Origin: Ensifer adhaerens
Lineage (GTDB): Bacteria > Pseudomonadota > Alphaproteobacteria > Rhizobiales > Rhizobiaceae
DNA length: 64,000 nucleotides
Direction of reading: 5' to 3'
NCBI RefSeq assembly: GCF_001270265.1
Contig: NZ_LGAP01000001.1
Span: 434,001-498,000 of the forward strand
The notes beneath the pieces are model-generated. The model saw nothing but the letters and a program-made list of their open reading frames with translations, searched no databases and was not told the origin of the DNA. Of this stretch, positions 1 to 7,905 are shown piece by piece. A program made the position numbers and the translations under genes. How positions within the stretch are numbered: position 1 is the stretch's first letter; each line of letters opens with the position of its first letter.

Positions 1-672
1 ACCCAGTACGCGAACTTTCGCAACTTCGTGCACAAGTACCGGACGTGGATCGATGACGCCATTGAGGCCCCGAACCGCGCCGAAAGCATCGAGAAATGGT
101 GCAGGGTCTTCGGCGATGACTTCGCGAAGGGCGAGAACGTCAAGAAGGCCGAGGCTTCAGTGACCGATCGCGCACGGGTCCTTCTCATGGACACAGCCGC
201 CCATCTTGACGGACTTGTCGACACCGTGATCGATTACGGGGTGGGAATCCTTCCGTCCATCTTCAACAAGCCGCCACATCAGCAGGCACCGCCCTGGCCG
301 ATGGCGGAAACCGTCTCGCGCAATGTTCAGGTCTTTGCGGAGCATAGCGGTACCAAGCTGAAGGGAAGGGGGCACCGGATCAGCTCGGGTGAGGCACTCG
401 CTCCCAAGGGCGGGCTCTGGTTCGATGTGCGCATCAACAAGTTCCAGGCAGTTCCATCTGACTGCTACGTTCGGTGGCGCATCACGAACACGGGCGCAGC
501 CGCGATGGCCCAGAAGTGCGGGAGAGGCGGCTTCGAAAAACCCACTGAAGGCGATCGCCGGTGGGAGGGGCTGCAGTACCGCGGTGTCCATATGGCCGAA
601 GCCTTCATCATCAGGCGACGCGACGATCGTGTTGTTGGCCAGAGCGACCCGTTCTACGTCGTGATTAAGTAG
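1..672 (+). CDS. CD-NTase (CBASS-type cyclase) with AGS-C sensor domain, 5' end outside window
   Basis: The reading frame is open from the first base, so the gene begins upstream; 223 residues are visible. The first ~45 residues (KYRTWIDDAIEA... then VFGDDF) resemble the C-terminal helical part of CD-NTases and also the end of the second CD-NTase at 1466-2329. The last ~110 residues match what I know of the AGS-C domain: a basic start, WFDVRINK, a WRITNTG strand and a C-terminal YRGVHMAEAF...DPFYVVIK block. In CBASS such enzymes make cyclic oligonucleotides that activate an effector; the AGS-C domain is thought to sense a ligand. The catalytic half is not visible here. An AGGAGC ribosome site for the next gene follows the stop, so the two genes are probably co-transcribed. 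Family assignment is from memory of the domain pattern. Confidence 0.75.
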   Translation, partial: TQYANFRNFVHKYRTWIDDAIEAPNRAESIEKWCRVFGDDFAKGENVKKAEASVTDRARVLLMDTAAHLDGLVDTVIDYGVGILPSIFNKPPHQQAPPWPMAETVSRNVQVFAEHSGTKLKGRGHRISSGEALAPKGGLWFDVRINKFQAVPSDCYVRWRITNTGAAAMAQKCGRGGFEKPTEGDRRWEGLQYRGVHMAEAFIIRRRDDRVVGQSDPFYVVIK

Positions 673-684
673 GAGCAGAAACGA

Positions 685-1455
685 ATGCCTAAGGTCGATA
701 CCGTCAGTAAGAACTATTACGCCCCACTCACGCTGATGGACACCATCGGAGGCTGGCTGTTCTGGGTGATCTCCATCCTGTCCATCGTCACTCTTTTTAT
801 CGACAAGGCCGCGTATCCGCAGGCGAACATCGCTCTCCAGATAGCGTTCCTGATCGGCGCTCTGCTCTTCTTCGTGCATGGACAGGTTCAGAACATCTAC
901 CTCTTCCCAAGGGCCGAGGATGCGAGGCGGCAAGAGGCGCTATCCAACAGCTTCAACGTCGCGCTCACGCATGAGGAGACTGTCGGCTATTACAATAACG
1001 ACCAGACGAACCCGCTCAGGCGGTTGGCCGCGAACTCCATGGAGAGCGTATTCTTTACGCGCTCCATTGTTCGCAAGATGCTGCGGTCCCAGCGGATAAC
1101 GACGCTTGGCTATCTCGTGGTCTGGATTGCGGCGATGGCATATCCCTCCACCGATCTCGAGGTCATCGGCGTTGCGGCGCAAGCAATCTTCAGCGGGGAA
1201 ATCGTCGGACGACTGGTTCGCATGGAATGGCTCCGCATGCGCTGCGAACACCTCTTCAACGACTTCAACAGGCTCTTCAACGGCGGTCGGGGGGCATCCA
1301 AGTCCATCACTCAGGCCCAGATCATCGAATTCTTCGCCTATTACGAGACAACCAAATCGACCGCTGCGATCCTCCTATCCACGAAGATCTTCAATGAGCA
1401 GAACCCAACGCTGACCGCCGAATGGGAGCGCATACGCGCTCGCATCGGTATCTGA
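685..1455 (+). CDS. four-helix membrane protein, candidate CBASS effector
   Basis: 256 residues with an AGGAGC ribosome site 7 bases before the ATG. Four hydrophobic segments are visible at about residues 23-39, 49-66, 139-152 and 158-176, separated by a long cytoplasmic-type loop rich in charged residues (80-138), with a hydrophilic C-terminal tail. It sits between two CD-NTase genes, 12 bases after one and 10 bases before the other. Small multi-helix membrane proteins (SLATT, S-2TM, S-4TM) are known CBASS effectors that disrupt the inner membrane when they bind a cyclic nucleotide. I cannot assign it to one of those families; the effector role is inferred from topology and position. Confidence 0.75.
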   Translation: MPKVDTVSKNYYAPLTLMDTIGGWLFWVISILSIVTLFIDKAAYPQANIALQIAFLIGALLFFVHGQVQNIYLFPRAEDARRQEALSNSFNVALTHEETVGYYNNDQTNPLRRLAANSMESVFFTRSIVRKMLRSQRITTLGYLVVWIAAMAYPSTDLEVIGVAAQAIFSGEIVGRLVRMEWLRMRCEHLFNDFNRLFNGGRGASKSITQAQIIEFFAYYETTKSTAAILLSTKIFNEQNPTLTAEWERIRARIGI

Positions 1456-1465
1456 GGCTGCATCC

Positions 1466-2329
1466 ATGGCCACGACAGTTGCCGGTGCCTTCCAACAGTT
1501 CAAGACCAATCTGGAGATTTCTAACCTGCAGGAGAGCACGACATCTACGCGCCAACAGAATGTGCGGGATGCGGTCTCCCAGGACTTCGTGGTCCTCGAC
1601 ACCTTCCTTACCGGATCCTATCGCCGCAGCACGATGATCGCGCCCCTTAAGAGCGCCGACATCGATGTGTTCGCCGTCCTTGATCCGAGGTACTACGCGG
1701 CCAAGAACCAGCACGCGCTGCTGACATCGGTAATGACCACGCTCAAGAAGAAATACCCCTCGACACCGAGGATAAAACCCGACGGACAGGCCGTGACCAT
1801 CACGTTCACGGATTTCGAGGTCGACGTCGTGCCGGGCTTCTAGCGGACCGGCGGAGGCTTTCTTATTCCCGACGCGAATCTCAAGCGATGGATTCCTACG
1901 GATCCCAAAAAGCACGTGGAGCTCTGGTCCCAATCCAACAAGGCTCACAACGGCGCACTCGTTCCGCTTATAAAGATGCTCAAGTGCTGGAACCGGTCGA
2001 ATGGAAACCTACTCCGCTCCTTCCATCTTGAAGTACTCGTCAGACATGTCCTGCAGGACGTCACCATCAGTGACTATGCAAGCGGCGCCCGCTGGGCGTT
2101 CGACAAGATGAGGGGGAAAGTCTGGGTCAAGATCGCCGACCCCGCCGGCTACAGCGACGATGTCGCCTCATATCTCGCCAAGTCGGAAGCAGACAAGATC
2201 ATTGCCGCCCTGGATAAGGCGTATCGTCAATCGGTCGCCGCTGAAAGCAACGCTAGTTACGGCTTCGTGAGGTCAGCGATCGAGGACTGGCAGACTGTCT
2301 TCGGCGATTACTTCCCTGGATATGGATGA
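1466..2329 (+). pseudogene. second CD-NTase, interrupted by an in-frame amber codon
   Basis: The frame begins at an ATG preceded by GAGG and shows the nucleotidyltransferase fold of CD-NTases: GSYRRST at residues 50-56, the metal-binding pair DID at 65-67, and the third acidic residue in FEVDVVPGF (D120). Right after VVPGF there is a TAG at 1841-1843, then the same frame continues uninterrupted with RTGGGFLIPDANLKRW and a typical helical C-terminal half ending IEDWQTVFGDYF. CD-NTases usually carry one residue at this position between PxF and RxGGG, so a single substitution explains the stop. Without readthrough only 125 residues are made, lacking the C-terminal lobe. It has no AGS-C domain. 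It could still be a real gene if the base is a sequencing error or the amber codon is suppressed. Confidence 0.8.
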
Positions 2330-2421
2330 AAGGGGCATAGTGCGCAAGGCCACCTATTTGCGCCTGTATCTCGCCGCGGCCGCCTTCAGTATCTCGAAAC
2401 CATCGGCGGCAACAATGGTCC

Positions 2422-2453
2422 TTGACGCCCTCCTACATGTTCTATATTCGTTC
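2422..2453 (+). promoter_or_regulatory. promoter with LexA/SOS box before the 2557-5061 gene set
   Basis: TTGACG (2422-2427), a 17-base spacer and TATTCG (2445-2450) form a plausible sigma-70 promoter. Overlapping the -10 is GTTC-TATATTC-GTTC (2439-2453), an exact match to the GTTC-N7-GTTC box bound by LexA in alphaproteobacteria. It lies about 100 bases before the ATG at 2557. The match is seen directly; LexA control is inferred. Confidence 0.65.
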
Positions 2454-2556
2454 TCGCCCATGAACACCTTCGCGCGCCACTCGACACGAATACGCTGACG
2501 CACTCCGGCTTCGTCCGGTGTCGCCCTGTTCTGCGTTTTCGTTTCCGAGGGATGCC

Positions 2557-3174
2557 ATGAAGGTAATCTCGAATGACCGGAGGGACGATGCTGTCCCGCA
2601 CAAGGTCACGCTTTCACCGATTTATACCCCGATGGCGACCATCAAGTGCGATGGCCCCGCCAAGTTCCGGTCGCAGCAGGCGAGGGACTTCGCGTGCCTG
2701 CTTGATCTTGATCCCGATGTCGTTCGATGGAGCGCCGCGCCACCGCTGCTACGTGACGGGGACGACGAATACCAAGTCGATTTCTTCCTGCTGACCACGG
2801 AAGGCGGATCCTTCCTCATCGATGTCGGGCAGGAAGAGCCATCGCCACCACGCTGGCTCTCCAGCGCGATCGAATCCATGGGGCACCGATACCGCCCTGT
2901 GGCTATGATCGACTTCGCCGACAGCTTCCGCCTCCGGAATGCCAGGGATCTTCTCCGATACGGCTTCTACCGAGCGCCGCTCGGCGACAGGATTCGTCTC
3001 CTTGCCGGCCTCGAGGAAATGGGATCGCTCACTGTTGCAGAATGCCTGTCGGCGATCCGGGAAGGACGGCCGATGCCGACATTGGCATCGCTCATCCTCC
3101 AAGGATTCCTGGAGATCGATCTCGACGAAGCCCTGATCAGCCCGGAAACGCAGGTGCGCCGGATACGGGGATGA
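2557..3174 (+). CDS. TnsA-like (PD-(D/E)XK fold) protein, catalytic residues apparently lost
   Basis: 205 residues; the ATG at 2557 was chosen because GAGGG lies 5 bases upstream. Residues ~36-92 resemble the N-terminal nuclease domain of TnsA: a helix with FRSQQARDF, LDLDPDVVRW, a strand ending VDFFL (D75), then SFLIDVGQE. In active TnsA-type nucleases a glutamate occurs in the first helix and the last strand carries ExK or QxK; here those positions read Q/R and DVGQ, so cleavage activity looks lost. The C-terminal ~100 residues are not recognised. It is the first gene behind the SOS-box promoter and precedes the split AAA+/M41 gene, suggesting a joint role, possibly DNA or damage recognition. 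That role is inference. Confidence 0.6.
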   Translation: MKVISNDRRDDAVPHKVTLSPIYTPMATIKCDGPAKFRSQQARDFACLLDLDPDVVRWSAAPPLLRDGDDEYQVDFFLLTTEGGSFLIDVGQEEPSPPRWLSSAIESMGHRYRPVAMIDFADSFRLRNARDLLRYGFYRAPLGDRIRLLAGLEEMGSLTVAECLSAIREGRPMPTLASLILQGFLEIDLDEALISPETQVRRIRG

Positions 3175-3227
3175 CGTGACGTGCAATCGCGCGGCGGCAG
3201 TCACCTTCTTCGATCCGGGGTAAAACA

Positions 3228-3749
3228 ATGAAAAACATCTCTCGCGACCAGGACGGCTTCTCGCTGCCTGAATTCCTGGCGTATGCATCCATCAGCGGGG
3301 CCATGCGTCCATTCACTCGGGCAAACCGCTATTCCATCGGTATCGTCGTTCCCGACTGGGATCGCAGGGTCACATACATCCGGGCTGCGCTCGTGGTTCT
3401 CGACCGGGAACTAGACTTCCGCTTCCGGGATCAGGTCAGGGCATTCGATGACGAGAAGTCCGAGCCTTCGCTCGAGGCCGTGATGGACATGATGCAGAAC
3501 AAGAAGACTATCATCCTCTTCAAGTCGGAGGATGCCGTTCCGCCTGACCTCAGATATGCCCTCGACGCGGTTGTGCAGGTTCCACCTCCCAGCAGCCGCC
3601 TTGTTCGTGGCGTGGTCCAATGGGCGTACGGCATCAGCGTCAGCCAGCAGCAAGCGGCCACCCTTCTCGATCCTCGAGAAGATGGCGAAGACAGAGTCTG
3701 CGAAGCCACGGCCGAAGGACTCCAGGGCGGTGTCAGAAATCCGTCTTGA
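3228..3749 (+). CDS. N-terminal domain of AAA+/M41 protein, encoded as a separate frame
   Basis: 173 residues with GGGG 7 bases before the ATG. It resembles the ~200-residue N-terminal domain of the 649-residue AAA+/M41 protein at 36636-38585: both have a hydrophobic strand and alarm-like loop (KKTIILFKSEDAVPPDLRYA here, RVPVIVVLARHRRDLPVEL there) followed by a VxVPxP or VIDLPKP segment. After QQQAATLL the reading no longer matches, and the AAA+ domain continues in the next frame, overlapping this one by 68 bases. Either this is a gene pair with translational coupling or, more likely, one ancestral gene split by a small deletion and frameshift. As written, the last ~30 residues are probably out of frame. 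Confidence 0.6.
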   Translation: MKNISRDQDGFSLPEFLAYASISGAMRPFTRANRYSIGIVVPDWDRRVTYIRAALVVLDRELDFRFRDQVRAFDDEKSEPSLEAVMDMMQNKKTIILFKSEDAVPPDLRYALDAVVQVPPPSSRLVRGVVQWAYGISVSQQQAATLLDPREDGEDRVCEATAEGLQGGVRNPS

Positions 3750-5061
3750 AGACCTCGCAGGATACGGAGAGGCGAAGGATTGGGGCCTCGATCTGGTGCG
3801 TGACTTGGCCGACTGGCGCGCCGGGACGATTTCATGGGAGGACGTCGACAAGGGAGTGCTTCTCTCCGGCCCGCCGGGAACGGGCAAGACCATGTTCGCC
3901 CGCGCGCTTGCCGCCTCATGCCAGGTCACGCTGATCGCCACCTCGTATGCCAAGTGGCAGGCGAAAGGGTATCTGAATGACTTCCTGAAGGCCATGCAGA
4001 AGTCGTTCAAGGAGGCGAAGGATGCCGCTCCGACCATCCTGTTCATCGATGAGCTGGATGCTTTCGGTTCACGCGACGGAGCAGCCGGGAGCAATGCGTC
4101 CTACGACATCAAGGCAATCAATGGCCTCTTGGAAGAGCTCGACGGCATCGAAGGGAGAGAGGGCGTAATCGTTGTCGGCGCTTGCAATCATCCCAACATG
4201 GTCGATGCCACAATCCTCAGAGCGGGACGGCTTGATCGGCACGTGATGATTTCCCTCCCTGACGAGCACACCCGCGAGGCCATCTTCAAAATGCACCTGA
4301 ATGACTGCCTTTCCAGCGACAACCATCGAGAATTCGCCGAGGCGACAAAAGGGCTTTCCGGAGCCGAGATCGAGAAGATTGTCCGCAGCGCCCGTAGGTC
4401 GGCACGTCGTCGACGTGGACCGATCACGAAGGGGGACGTAGTTCTTCATCTTCCTTTGATGGCGGACATCCCGCCGAACATCATGAGGGCGAATGCCGTC
4501 CATGAGATCGGCCATTCCGTCGTCGGCGCAGTGCTCGGAATGGATCTCGTGAGAGTTGCTATCGTCGGCCGGATCAGGGTCGATGACAGCGTGCAGTCAC
4601 TAGGTCAGGCGCGTTTCAGACGCGGCACCTGGGTTCGGAGAACGAAGGAGCACTATCTCGACCTGATCGCCATGACCATGGCCGGCATGGCTGCGGAGGA
4701 GGTGTTCCTGGGTGGCCACGATGACGGTGTCGCAGGCAACGATGGATCCGATCTCTTCGAGGCCACGAAGACAGCGATCGCCTTGGAGCGATCATATGGC
4801 ATGGGCGAGAAGCTTGCCTCCTATGGCGATCTCAGTCGGCGCCGTATCGAGGAGGTCGGCCATCTCGATCCGATGCTGATCGAACGGGTCGACCGCACAT
4901 TGCAGGAGCAGCTTGATCGCTCGAAAGGGATCCTCCAGCGGCACTGGAAGGCTTGCTTGATCCTCACCGATCAACTGGTCTCGCGTCTGGAGTTGCCGGG
5001 CAAAGAGGTCTTGGACGTGCTGGGCGAGCAAGGAAAGCCGTCTCAACGAGTGGCCATGTGA
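3682..5061 (+). CDS. AAA+ ATPase fused to M41 (FtsH-type) metallopeptidase, soluble
   Basis: 459 residues from the ATG at 3682. Visible motifs are Walker A GPPGTGKT (63-70), Walker B ILFIDELD (119-126), the second region of homology with LRAGRLDR (179-186), the zinc site HEIGH (274-278) and GSDLFEAT (355-362), whose aspartate is the third zinc ligand in FtsH. Unlike FtsH it has no membrane helices. An ATP-driven unfoldase with an intact zinc protease site is therefore expected in the cytoplasm, with unknown substrates. The ATG has no well-spaced ribosome site (GAGAAG touches it) and lies inside the upstream frame, so translation may depend on the upstream gene. A paralogue is at 36636-38585. 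Confidence 0.85.
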   Translation: MAKTESAKPRPKDSRAVSEIRLEDLAGYGEAKDWGLDLVRDLADWRAGTISWEDVDKGVLLSGPPGTGKTMFARALAASCQVTLIATSYAKWQAKGYLNDFLKAMQKSFKEAKDAAPTILFIDELDAFGSRDGAAGSNASYDIKAINGLLEELDGIEGREGVIVVGACNHPNMVDATILRAGRLDRHVMISLPDEHTREAIFKMHLNDCLSSDNHREFAEATKGLSGAEIEKIVRSARRSARRRRGPITKGDVVLHLPLMADIPPNIMRANAVHEIGHSVVGAVLGMDLVRVAIVGRIRVDDSVQSLGQARFRRGTWVRRTKEHYLDLIAMTMAGMAAEEVFLGGHDDGVAGNDGSDLFEATKTAIALERSYGMGEKLASYGDLSRRRIEEVGHLDPMLIERVDRTLQEQLDRSKGILQRHWKACLILTDQLVSRLELPGKEVLDVLGEQGKPSQRVAM

Positions 5062-5087
5062 CCCTTGTGCCACGGCTGTTGCGCTCA

Positions 5088-5153
5088 GTCCCCCTCAGCG
5101 AAGCAGCGAATCTTTCAGATATCGCCCACTGCTGCCGGTGTTATGAGGGGGAC
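5088..5153. repeat. 10-bp inverted repeat between converging genes
   Basis: GTCCCCCTCA at 5088-5097 is matched by its exact complement TGAGGGGGAC at 5144-5153. It lies between the end of the AAA+/M41 gene and the end of the MFS gene. The 46-base loop is long for a terminator; it may be a remnant of a mobile element end or a weak bidirectional hairpin. Confidence 0.4.
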
Positions 5154-5163
5154 ATAAGACGCT

Positions 5164-6354
5164 CTAACGTCTTCCGGTGGACGCGACGACTATTAGAGTG
5201 GTCGCTAAGGCCGCACCACCACCAATCAATAGAGCGCTAGCGACGCCAAAATGATCGACGGCGAGACCGCCAACCAAGGCGCCCGCTCCGATGGCTAGTT
5301 GCGCAGTCGAAACAAACAACGCCGCCACGCTTTCAAGCTTGTCAGGGGCCGAGGTGAACATAAAGGTCTGCATGGCGATCGGAAGCATTCCAAAGCCGAA
5401 GCCCCAAGCGAGCGTCCAGATCGTTGCGGCCACGGCGCTGTTCCCGGTTCCTGCAAGGCCGAATGCGGACAAGCTGATCAACGCAGCGGTTCCGGACAAG
5501 GCAAGATTTAATTGCTTGCCGACTGCCCAGCCGCCGAAGAGATTCCCGATAAACCCAGCAATCCCGTATCCAAGAAGGAGCGCGCTGAGCCCGGCGGCGT
5601 CGATGTGCGCGACCTGGTTGAGAAAAGGTGTGATGTAGGTGTAGGCGGCGAATTGCCCGATGAATATCAGGACAGAGGCAAGCAGGCCTACTTGCGTCTT
5701 TCGGTTTCGAAGGACCGCGGGGATTTGAGCCAACCCGGATGACTGCTGTGGCTTGATCGAGGGCAAGAGCAACAGGAGCGCAGCAACGACGAAAATGGCG
5801 ACTCCAGTTGCCAATCCGAATGAAAGACGCCATCCGAGCAGATTCCCGACGAGCGCGCCCGCCGGCACCCCGGCGACCGTTCCCAGCGAAACACCGGAAT
5901 AGATCAGAGATGTCGCGCGTCCGCCCTCCGCTCCGGGTCGAAGGCGCGGACCAAGCGATCCCCCGATCGTCCAGAAGCCACCGACCCCGATCCCCAGCAG
6001 AACGCGACCGAACATCAACGCCTGGAAACTGGCCGCCGTCGCAACAATCGCATTTGACAGCACGAGCAGACCCAAAAGAAGGACCAGCACGTGCTTGCGG
6101 TCGAACCGACCCGCAAGGCCTATGGTGAGAGGGGCGGCGATGGCGGCGAGGACGCCCGGCGTCGTGACCATCAGGCCAGCCTGCCCTTCGCTGATTCCAA
6201 TCTCTGCGGCGATCTGCGGCAGCAGCCCCACGGGGAGGAATTCCGTAGTGACGAGAGCGAATGCGCCAACCCCGACGCTGGCGACGGCGGCCCAGGACGC
6301 AAGTGGCGCATGCGCGCGAGTCTGTGCATAGCTCGATGAAACGGGCATATCCAT
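5164..6354 (-). CDS. MFS transporter, AraJ/drug-efflux type
   Basis: About 396 residues with 12 predicted hydrophobic helices. The N-terminal segment FALVTTEFLPVGLLPQIA followed by GLMVTTPGVLAA is typical of the AraJ/YdhP group of major facilitator exporters, and GRFDRKHVL is the loop 2-3 motif. The start was set at ATG 6354, which has GAGGA 7-8 bases upstream; longer starts to 6423 lack a good site. It is the last gene of a three-gene set (SDR, NADP reductase homologue, MFS) and probably exports a small toxic molecule or sugar; the substrate is unknown. Confidence 0.88.
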   Translation of the reverse strand: MDMPVSSSYAQTRAHAPLASWAAVASVGVGAFALVTTEFLPVGLLPQIAAEIGISEGQAGLMVTTPGVLAAIAAPLTIGLAGRFDRKHVLVLLLGLLVLSNAIVATAASFQALMFGRVLLGIGVGGFWTIGGSLGPRLRPGAEGGRATSLIYSGVSLGTVAGVPAGALVGNLLGWRLSFGLATGVAIFVVAALLLLLPSIKPQQSSGLAQIPAVLRNRKTQVGLLASVLIFIGQFAAYTYITPFLNQVAHIDAAGLSALLLGYGIAGFIGNLFGGWAVGKQLNLALSGTAALISLSAFGLAGTGNSAVAATIWTLAWGFGFGMLPIAMQTFMFTSAPDKLESVAALFVSTAQLAIGAGALVGGLAVDHFGVASALLIGGGAALATTLIVVASTGRR

Positions 6355-6415
6355 TTGAAGATTCCTCATTAGTGAGAGCCTTCGGCCGGAGGCATGAGCG
6401 TCCGGCCGAAGTTCG

Positions 6416-7015
6416 TCATCCAAATTTCACGAGGTTGAGTGCGGGGAGCGGACCGCCCGGGAACTGCACGAGCTTTCCACCGATCGAGATCGGACCGAGA
6501 TCGATCCCCGCGAAACCCAGCTTGGCGATCAGTGTGCCAACTTCGGCCTTCGACCTCGCGTCGTCTCCCGAGTAAAAGAGGACGCGGCTTCCGCCCTCAG
6601 CACGCGGATCGCCAGAGAGCAGATGCGGAGGAAGATGGTTGAACCCCTTTACGACGCGAGCGCCTGGCACCAGGTCAGCGAACACTTCCGTCGACAGTCG
6701 GCCATTGAGTTCCGCCGGCTGAAAGAGCGGGCGCTCGATCGGGTTGTTGGCGTCGATGACGATGCGCCCGGCCCAATCAGGAAGACCCGCCAAGGCCTTT
6801 GGCAACTTCGACCACGGCACGGCGACTAGCACGAGATCGGCCTGGGCCGCGTCCTCGATAGTGCCTGCCGTGATGTGTGGTGTCAGTTCGCGTGCAAAGT
6901 CCCGAAGCGAGTCCGGACCGCGGCTGTTCGCGATCGTTGCGGCGATGCCGTTTCGAGCAAGCGCGCGGGCGAATGCGGAGCCGATCTCCCCGGCTCCAAT
7001 GATGCCAATAGACAT
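6416..7015 (-). CDS. F420-type NADP oxidoreductase family protein
   Basis: 199 residues. The N terminus MSIGIIGAGEIGSAFARAL is a GxGxxG dinucleotide-binding fold; IVIDANNPI and VVKGFNHLP are characteristic of the NADPH-dependent F420 reductase family used broadly in bacteria for NADP-linked redox chemistry. The full family length is present. It lies between the SDR and the MFS gene on the same strand (26 bases after the SDR), so it is likely part of one redox/efflux operon controlled by the divergent LysR gene. The natural substrate cannot be read from sequence. Confidence 0.85.
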   Translation of the reverse strand: MSIGIIGAGEIGSAFARALARNGIAATIANSRGPDSLRDFARELTPHITAGTIEDAAQADLVLVAVPWSKLPKALAGLPDWAGRIVIDANNPIERPLFQPAELNGRLSTEVFADLVPGARVVKGFNHLPPHLLSGDPRAEGGSRVLFYSGDDARSKAEVGTLIAKLGFAGIDLGPISIGGKLVQFPGGPLPALNLVKFG

Positions 7016-7041
7016 TGGTGGTCTCCAGGTTGGATCGGTGA

Positions 7042-7794
7042 TCAGGCAGTGAAGCCGCCGTCGGCGACGATGTCAGCGCCGGTTACGAAGGCAGCCTCGG
7101 GGCTCGCCAGATAGGCCACAACACTGGCGACCTCATAGTCCTTGCCGTAGCGGCCGATTGCCATTCCGGGGCCGACGATCTTCGAGACGGGACCTCCATC
7201 CGGATTCATGTCGGTGTCGGTAGGGCCAGGGTGCACGGTGTTCACGGTGATGCCCTTGGGACCGAGGTCGCGAACGAGGCTGCGGTTGAAGCCCGCGACC
7301 GCTCCCTTCGTCAGCGTGTAGAGAGAGGCAGTCGGAAAGGCTGCGTAGCGGACCATGGAAGAGCCGATATGAATGATGCGGCCGCCCGATTTCATGCGGC
7401 GTGCAGCCTCCTGCGTGCCGACGAACACACCCGTCACGTTGACCGCGATCATGCGCTCGTAGTCTTCGAACTTGATGTCCTCGATCGGACCGCCGAGTGC
7501 GATACCTGCATTGTTGACGAGGATGTCGATCGAACCGAACGTCTCCTCTGTTTTAGCCACGGCGGCCCGCACCGATTCAGGATTTCCGGAGTCGGCATGG
7601 ATGGCGATGGCACGACCGCCTGCGTCTTCGATTTCCTTCACGACTGCGGCTGCCTTTTCCGGCGCTGCGCTGTAGGTGATGGCGACTGCGGCTCCATCCG
7701 CCCCAAGGCGCTTTGCGATGGCTGCGCCGATAGAGCGCGAACCGCCCGTGACGAGAGCGGTCTTGCCGGACAGTTTCAGAGAGGTGTTGGTCAT
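7042..7794 (-). CDS. short-chain dehydrogenase/reductase (3-oxoacyl-ACP reductase-like)
   Basis: 250 residues. GKTALVTGGSRSIGAAIA gives the TGxxxGxG cofactor site, LVNNAGIA the NNAG motif, and YTLTK the catalytic YxxxK with the expected upstream serine (IGSSM). The C terminus FVTGADIVADGGFTA is standard for classical SDRs. The ATG at 7794 has GGAG 8 bases upstream; a GTG at 7803 is in frame but less likely. It is the promoter-proximal gene of the operon divergent from the LysR regulator at 7906. Substrate unknown. Confidence 0.92.
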   Translation of the reverse strand: MTNTSLKLSGKTALVTGGSRSIGAAIAKRLGADGAAVAITYSAAPEKAAAVVKEIEDAGGRAIAIHADSGNPESVRAAVAKTEETFGSIDILVNNAGIALGGPIEDIKFEDYERMIAVNVTGVFVGTQEAARRMKSGGRIIHIGSSMVRYAAFPTASLYTLTKGAVAGFNRSLVRDLGPKGITVNTVHPGPTDTDMNPDGGPVSKIVGPGMAIGRYGKDYEVASVVAYLASPEAAFVTGADIVADGGFTA

Positions 7795-7878
7795 TGTGGT
7801 CACTCCATTGCTTGGTTTCGATGGAGTGAATATCGCCTCCTTATTCCCCTATGATTAGACGGTATTGGCTGTTATTAA

Positions 7879-7897
7879 TTTCAAGCGATCATTGAAA
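7879..7897. promoter_or_regulatory. candidate LysR operator in divergent intergenic region
   Basis: TTTCAA (7879-7884) and its complement TTGAAA (7892-7897), spaced by 7 bases, lie between the SDR operon and the LysR gene, just before the LysR start. This is the kind of short dyad LysR-type regulators bind, but it is not tested. Confidence 0.3.
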
Positions 7898-7905
7898 GCT
7901 GCATC

